Shown here piece after piece: positions 15,127 through 18,995 of a stretch of DNA of 18,995 bases (its first letter is position 1; the number at the start of each line of letters is the position of its first letter). The stretch is from DAOSEC01 sp035362935 (GTDB lineage Bacteria > Bacillota_I > Bacilli_A > ML615J-28 > CAG-313). The notes under the pieces were generated by a model. The model saw only the letters and a list, made by a program, of their open reading frames with translations. It had not been told where the DNA came from and did not search any database. A program made the position numbers and the translations under genes. The stretch spans positions 1 to 18,995 of the forward strand of contig DAOSEC010000027.1 in NCBI GenBank assembly GCA_035362935.1, written 5' to 3'.

Positions 15127-17952
15127 TTACACTCCCAAACGTTTGCGTTTTAGGAAAAAGAACACTGCTGCTCCAGCTCCGCCGGTTGCGACAGTCGCTG
15201 TTGATGTAATGATGATTGCAGGTGTTGCGTCTTTCTTCGTCACGACTGTCTCACTAATTGCTTCTGAGTAGAGTAGACTTGTAGTTTCTTTGCGTCTTAT
15301 GTGTACGGTGTATTCTGTTTCATACTCTAATCCGCTAAACACATTGTTATCTGTCCAATTGATTCCATCAATTGAGTATTCTGCGTTGTGTTGTGATTTC
15401 ACTGTGATGGTATTGCCACGTACTTCAACTTCAATACGTGTTGGTGCGGTTGCACTTGGTTTTAATGTTGTAAATCCGTATTCAATTGTTGGTGATGCAA
15501 ACAGTGTGCTTGTCTCTTTTAATCGAAATCGTAATGTGTAAGAAGTGTTACTTCCTAAACCAACAAACGTATCCGATGTAACCCAGTGGATGCCATCAAT
15601 CGATACTTCAATACCATCAATGATGGTATTGTCTTCACGTACTACACGGATCGAATCATCGGTGATTACATATTTGAAAGGTGCAACTAAGTTTTGTGGT
15701 GCTTTTGTAGTAGTCACAACAACACTATAACTATCGGATGCTAAATTAAGTGGAGTAGCTTTTACTCTTGCATATACAGTATATGCTGTGTTGCTTTCTA
15801 AATCGCTATACACTAACTCATCGGACCAGTTAATGTTGTCAAGACTATACTCAAGTCCATTTTGTGGTGTAATTGTAATTGTATTATGAGTAGCATTTGT
15901 AATCAAATAGACTGGTCTAGCGGCTTTTTCCACTCCAATTTGCATATAATCAGAAATATAGTCTGTTGTTATGTCGCCATCAAAGACTCGCAATTTAAAT
16001 CTTGCATTTGGCATTGCTAAATAAAATGCTGTCCATTCAAATTCAAACGTATTGTTATTATTCGTAACGTTGTAAGAATGTCTAAAGTCTTCTCCATCTT
16101 CTGCGAACAACATTGTTAGTTGTAAGTTTTGCCCATCAACATCACTCACAGTTCCTGTCATTCGAATGATAGCACCTTTGGCAAATGGAGCATTGGATTG
16201 ATCAATTTCAAATGAGTTTACTACCGGTGCTGTATTTAGTCCTAGTGTAGCATACGTTACTGATGTGGTATCAACTGACATATTCGAATCTGTTCCCACT
16301 GCTTTTAAGTAATACTTTACATCGGAATTAGTCGAAATATCATCTACAATATTACGATATGCGTTTCCGTTTATTTGTCGAAACACTTGAACGATTCTAC
16401 TTTGATCGTTAAAGTCTGGTGTTTCGCTCGTACCAAATTTATAGAGTACATATCCAACCACATCCTCTACTTCGGTAAACGATAAGTAAGCTTTGTTGGT
16501 ATATTTTAATCCTGAGAGTTCTGGAACTTCTCCGGCGGGTTTGGCATCTGCTAAATATGCTGGTAGAAAGGTAGCTCTTGTCCAAAGTAATTTCATTCGG
16601 TTAACCGCTGTCCTCATAGCAATATTACTTGAGATCAAACTTTTATACGAAAAAAATATGACTCCTTTAATTTCTGGATAATTTTGATTAAACCTAAGCT
16701 GATTCACAATTTCAGTCGTATCGGTCCATCCGTTGGAATCGCCATATCGGTAAAGTCCCATACCAACATATACATTGACCTTAGTACCTCTGGCTTGTAA
16801 TGCCCACCAGGATGCGATTTCACCATAAGTTGATGCTAAGGTATAGTACGCTTGAGGAACAATGTAATCGATCCACTCTTCTACAACCCATTTTCTAGTA
16901 TCCGCATACAAATCCAAATAAGAACTATAGCTTCCACATGGGACATCCATTCCACCAACTTGTGCACGTGAATCCCCAGGACATTGTGCAGCACTTGGTG
17001 CCCATACTCCAGCTGGACTAATTCCAAAGCGAACTTGACGATCTCTTCCTGAGGTTGCGTTAAACTGACTCACTGCGTCGCTTACACTCTTTACCATTTT
17101 GTCCACATTAGCTCTACGCCATGCAGCACGTCCTGCTGAAGTATCTGGATATAGGACCTGTTCTGCTGCACTTCTTCTTGAAAAGTCCAAATCTTCCACG
17201 TCTTTTTGAACACTAATTCCTGTCATACCACCAACTGGGTTAAGTGATCTTGTTGGATAGAAGTAATCATCAAAATGAATGCCATCCACTTCGTATTTCG
17301 TCATAATTTCAACAACCGTCGCGGTAACAAAATCAATTGTTTCTTGTTTAGCTGGATTTAAGATTAGCTTCGTCTCACGTTCTCCAAAGATTACTAAGCT
17401 TTGGTTTTTTCTTGCAAAACTTTGACTACTTAATGAACGCAAGTAATTTTGTTTAATCGTTGATAACTCTTGTGCGGTGTGAAGAGATGCCGCCTTTGAA
17501 AGCAAATCTCCAGGACTCACACGGTATGGATTTAACCACGCATGGTATTCCATTCCTCTCGCATGAGTTACTTCAATCATCCATGGCATAGGATCCCAAC
17601 CCGGGTCAATTCCATGACCAAGTAAGTATGCACTCCATGGATTTAACTCGGATTCATAAAATGCATCGTTTGCTGGTCTTACTTGGAAGAACACAGCATT
17701 CATATTAAGAGCTTCTAAATTGTCTAAAATTGCCAAATATTGGTTTTTCCATGCTTGAATTGCAGCTGCACTGGAATTAGCCTGTCTTGATATATCAATA
17801 TTAGACACTGTTGCTACCCAAGCTCCACGTAATTCCACCATTGGTTGTACATACTCTGGTAGTACATATGCATTCACTGAATCTTGCTTGGCAAATGATA
17901 ATCCATACATCATTCCCATAACTAAAATTAGTGTTAATAATATCTTTTTCAT
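15127..17952 (-). CDS. Large secreted, membrane-anchored GHL10-family glycosidase-like protein with beta-domain repeats
   Basis: This 941-residue protein has a signal peptide (1-28, cleavage near VNA). The GHL10 domain spans about 38-458: LRGAWVATVSNIDIS (41-55), FFQVRPANDAFY (88-99), HAWLNPYRVS (137-146), DGIHFDDYFYP (223-233) with D228-D229, and WIDYIVPQAYY (360-370). A fibronectin-like domain (about 475-570) and an Ig-like domain (about 575-675) follow. Three related modules of 75-80 residues come next, each marked by a EYSxDxxNW-type motif at 700-708, 782-790 and 858-866. The C-terminus (911-934) is a membrane helix ending in KRKR; no LPXTG motif precedes it. Two cysteines (324, 339) lie in one loop of the GHL10 domain. 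It overlaps the dipeptidase gene by ATGA. Likely role: surface trimming of a glycan, possibly peptidoglycan-like; the linkage is unknown. Confidence 0.88.
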   Translation of the reverse strand: MKKILLTLILVMGMMYGLSFAKQDSVNAYVLPEYVQPMVELRGAWVATVSNIDISRQANSSAAAIQAWKNQYLAILDNLEALNMNAVFFQVRPANDAFYESELNPWSAYLLGHGIDPGWDPMPWMIEVTHARGMEYHAWLNPYRVSPGDLLSKAASLHTAQELSTIKQNYLRSLSSQSFARKNQSLVIFGERETKLILNPAKQETIDFVTATVVEIMTKYEVDGIHFDDYFYPTRSLNPVGGMTGISVQKDVEDLDFSRRSAAEQVLYPDTSAGRAAWRRANVDKMVKSVSDAVSQFNATSGRDRQVRFGISPAGVWAPSAAQCPGDSRAQVGGMDVPCGSYSSYLDLYADTRKWVVEEWIDYIVPQAYYTLASTYGEIASWWALQARGTKVNVYVGMGLYRYGDSNGWTDTTEIVNQLRFNQNYPEIKGVIFFSYKSLISSNIAMRTAVNRMKLLWTRATFLPAYLADAKPAGEVPELSGLKYTNKAYLSFTEVEDVVGYVLYKFGTSETPDFNDQSRIVQVFRQINGNAYRNIVDDISTNSDVKYYLKAVGTDSNMSVDTTSVTYATLGLNTAPVVNSFEIDQSNAPFAKGAIIRMTGTVSDVDGQNLQLTMLFAEDGEDFRHSYNVTNNNNTFEFEWTAFYLAMPNARFKLRVFDGDITTDYISDYMQIGVEKAARPVYLITNATHNTITITPQNGLEYSLDNINWSDELVYSDLESNTAYTVYARVKATPLNLASDSYSVVVTTTKAPQNLVAPFKYVITDDSIRVVREDNTIIDGIEVSIDGIHWVTSDTFVGLGSNTSYTLRFRLKETSTLFASPTIEYGFTTLKPSATAPTRIEVEVRGNTITVKSQHNAEYSIDGINWTDNNVFSGLEYETEYTVHIRRKETTSLLYSEAISETVVTKKDATPAIIITSTATVATGGAGAAVFFFLKRKRLGV

Positions 17953-18839
17953 TTCTTAAATACCTCTTTCATAAAATTCTGAATGTTGCGATAACAAATT
18001 TGTTCGATTTCTTGATTTGAAAACCCTCGTTTTAGCAGCTCATTCACAATTTGTTGTGATTCTCCTGCGTGATTGATGTCGGTTAAATTTGCATTTTGAT
18101 ATCCTTCTAAATAATTCATATAATCAAACCCAATTCCTACGTGTTTGACCCCAACCAAATTGGAAATATATTCTATGTGATCAGCAAGTCCTACTGCATT
18201 TTGTTTAGCTGGATCACTTGATACAAAATTCTTAGCAGCAACTACTCCAATAACTCCATTTGCTTTCGCAATTGCTTTGATTTGATCGTCTGTTAAGTTT
18301 CTAATGTGTGGACAAACACTATATGCATTGCTATGAGAAACAAAGACATTTTTATTTGTGTAAGCAAGCACATCAAAAAAACTAGTCACGTTTAGATGGG
18401 CCAAATCGATTAACATATTGTGTGTTATCATGTAATCAATAAACTCTTTTCCAAGTGCAGTTAATCCTCGGTTAGGATTGCCTTTTACACCAGTTGCTAG
18501 ATGGTTTTCTTCGTTCCAAGTTAAACCTGCATGTCTTACACCAAGTTGATATAACTCATCAAGCATATCAATCGTTAAAACATTACGTAATCCCTCTAAG
18601 CCTAACACAATCTCAAATTTAGAAACATCCACTTTCGCAAGTTCAGCAAGTGCTACTTTATATGCCTCAATGACATTAAAGTCATGATCAGAATAAATCG
18701 TCCATATACCACCAACTACATTTCCTTCCACTAAGTGCTCATAATGGTCTTTCATAAATACATTAGTTTCGCCTTTTGTGGTTTTTTCATAGATATCATA
18801 TAATATGTCGGTATGTGTATCAAAAATAGGAACTCTCAT
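17949..18839 (-). CDS. M19-family (membrane dipeptidase-type) metallodipeptidase
   Basis: This 296-residue protein contains the full metal site of the renal-dipeptidase family: H9 and D11 in DTHTD, the bridging E82 in GLEG, H148 in DLAHLN and H169 in VSHSN. R180 in HIRNLTD and D239 in GFDY complete the active-site set. It has no signal peptide, as is usual for bacterial members, and should act in the cytoplasm on dipeptides, including ones with a D-residue at the C-terminal position. Length is at the short end of the family but no core motif is missing. AGGAGG lies 7 nt before ATG 18839, and the gene has its own promoter. It is co-transcribed with two GHL10 proteins, hinting that peptides reach the cell along with the glycan substrate; that link is an inference. 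The TGA stop shows that the standard code is used. Confidence 0.92.
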   Translation of the reverse strand: MRVPIFDTHTDILYDIYEKTTKGETNVFMKDHYEHLVEGNVVGGIWTIYSDHDFNVIEAYKVALAELAKVDVSKFEIVLGLEGLRNVLTIDMLDELYQLGVRHAGLTWNEENHLATGVKGNPNRGLTALGKEFIDYMITHNMLIDLAHLNVTSFFDVLAYTNKNVFVSHSNAYSVCPHIRNLTDDQIKAIAKANGVIGVVAAKNFVSSDPAKQNAVGLADHIEYISNLVGVKHVGIGFDYMNYLEGYQNANLTDINHAGESQQIVNELLKRGFSNQEIEQICYRNIQNFMKEVFKK

Positions 18840-18889
18840 TGGTTTTCCTCCTAGTAACGAAGCAAAATGAAAACATTTCCGCCCAGTAT

Positions 18890-18918
18890 ATTATACACAT
18901 AAAGTACCCTATTGAAAA
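18890..18918 (-). promoter_or_regulatory. Promoter of the dipeptidase-GHL10 unit
   Basis: A perfect TATAAT (18890-18895) is preceded at 17 bp by TTTTCA (18913-18918, 4 of 6 matches to TTGACA). The -10 lies in the palindrome GTATAATATAC. The predicted leader is about 45 nt. The -35 box overlaps the T-run of the upstream terminator, so the units are packed tightly. Confidence 0.65.
18891..18899 (+). other. DnaA-box-like nonamer
   Basis: TTATACACA matches the DnaA-box consensus TTATNCACA, but it overlaps the -10 box of the dipeptidase promoter, so the match may reflect promoter sequence only. Confidence 0.25.
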
Positions 18919-18941
18919 GAAAAAGCAGAATTAAATTCTGC
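18915..18941 (-). terminator. Intrinsic terminator of the gene to the right of the window
   Basis: On the minus strand GCAGAA-TTTAA-TTCTGC forms a stem-loop followed by TTTTTCTTTT. It points away from a gene beyond the right edge that should also be on the minus strand. The stem is short and AT-rich, so strength is uncertain. Confidence 0.7.
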
Positions 18942-18943
18942 TC

Positions 18944-18977
18944 AGACTGTCGACAAAGTCGATGGTCTTTTTATTTT
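18944..18977 (+). terminator. Plus-strand intrinsic terminator-like hairpin
   Basis: On the plus strand GACTGTCGAC-AAA-GTCGATGGTC pairs along 10 bp using two G-U wobbles, plus an outer A-U, and is followed by TTTTTATTTT. The wobbles become A-C mismatches on the minus strand, so only the plus direction makes a good terminator. No plus-strand gene is present in the window to its left. Confidence 0.5.
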
Positions 18978-18986
18978 GGTTTCTAG

Positions 18987-18995
18987 TTATCCACA
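18987..18995 (+). other. Perfect DnaA-box nonamer at the window edge
   Basis: TTATCCACA is the strongest consensus DnaA box and ends at the last base of the window. Whether more boxes follow outside cannot be seen. A lone match of this kind is not rare in AT-rich DNA. Confidence 0.35.

Noticed and set aside
15089..15271. Plus-strand frame across the junction of the two GHL10 genes
   Set aside because: Its Ala/Val-rich sequence is the complement of the anchor-helix codons; no ribosome site.
18886..18896. GTATAATATAC palindrome as an operator of the dipeptidase promoter
   Set aside because: It is made almost wholly of the TATAAT box and its AT-rich flank, so symmetry is expected without a regulator.
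1..18995. Code-4 (TGA = Trp) Mycoplasma origin
   Set aside because: TGA ends the dipeptidase gene exactly at a coupled start, and all conserved tryptophans are TGG.
1..18995. CRISPR array, insertion sequence, tRNA or rRNA
   Set aside because: No short regularly spaced repeats, transposase-like frame, cloverleaf or rRNA-like stretch was seen; coding density leaves only two short intergenic regions, both explained.

Overview
The window is AT-rich, bacterial, and coded entirely on the minus strand, so transcription runs from high to low coordinates. It reads with TGA as a stop: the dipeptidase gene ends in an ATGA overlap with the next start, and tryptophan is TGG. Code-4 Mycoplasma is therefore out. 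Low GC, lysine-rich proteins, strong AGGAGG-type ribosome sites and MsmEFG/MalFG-type importers point to Bacillota or the standard-code Mollicutes relatives (Acholeplasma/Izemoplasma-like). The placement is an inference. A surface protein held by a C-terminal membrane helix with no LPXTG sorting motif would fit a thin-walled or wall-less cell but does not prove it.

Right-hand unit (about 18.92 kb down to 13.83 kb): promoter, M19 dipeptidase, a large secreted and membrane-anchored GHL10 (COG1649) glycosidase-like protein, a shorter GHL10 paralogue without a signal peptide, then a clear intrinsic terminator. The genes overlap or nearly touch.

Left-hand unit (about 13.78 kb to beyond the left edge): a well-formed promoter with 17-bp spacing and a palindromic operator candidate in the leader. 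It drives a cytoplasmic GH20-like hexosaminidase, a 965-residue solute-binding protein carrying carbohydrate-binding-like modules, a MalF/MalG-type permease pair with long charged N-terminal extensions, an exported NHL-repeat/TPR protein, a Yip1-family membrane protein, an 881-residue exported DUF5696-type protein, and a second MalF/MalG-type permease pair whose second member is cut by the left edge. Gaps between genes are at most 18 bp. No transporter ATPase and no transcription regulator lies in the window.

Taken together this is a complex-glycan capture, import and breakdown locus. Surface GHL10 and DUF5696 proteins would trim polymer outside, the large binding protein and one or both permease pairs would import oligosaccharides, and the cytoplasmic GHL10 and GH20 enzymes would finish them. 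Because the best studied GHL10 protein (E. coli DigH/YddW) cleaves peptide-free peptidoglycan strands, and a dipeptidase and a hexosaminidase are alongside, bacterial cell-wall glycan is a plausible substrate. Other N-acetylhexosamine glycans remain possible. The NHL/TPR-Yip1-DUF5696-permease block is the least understood part and the best candidate for undescribed biology.

Only two stretches lack genes, 13693-13868 and 18840-18995, and both are accounted for by promoters, terminators and short motifs. No tRNA, rRNA, CRISPR array, insertion sequence or riboswitch was recognised.
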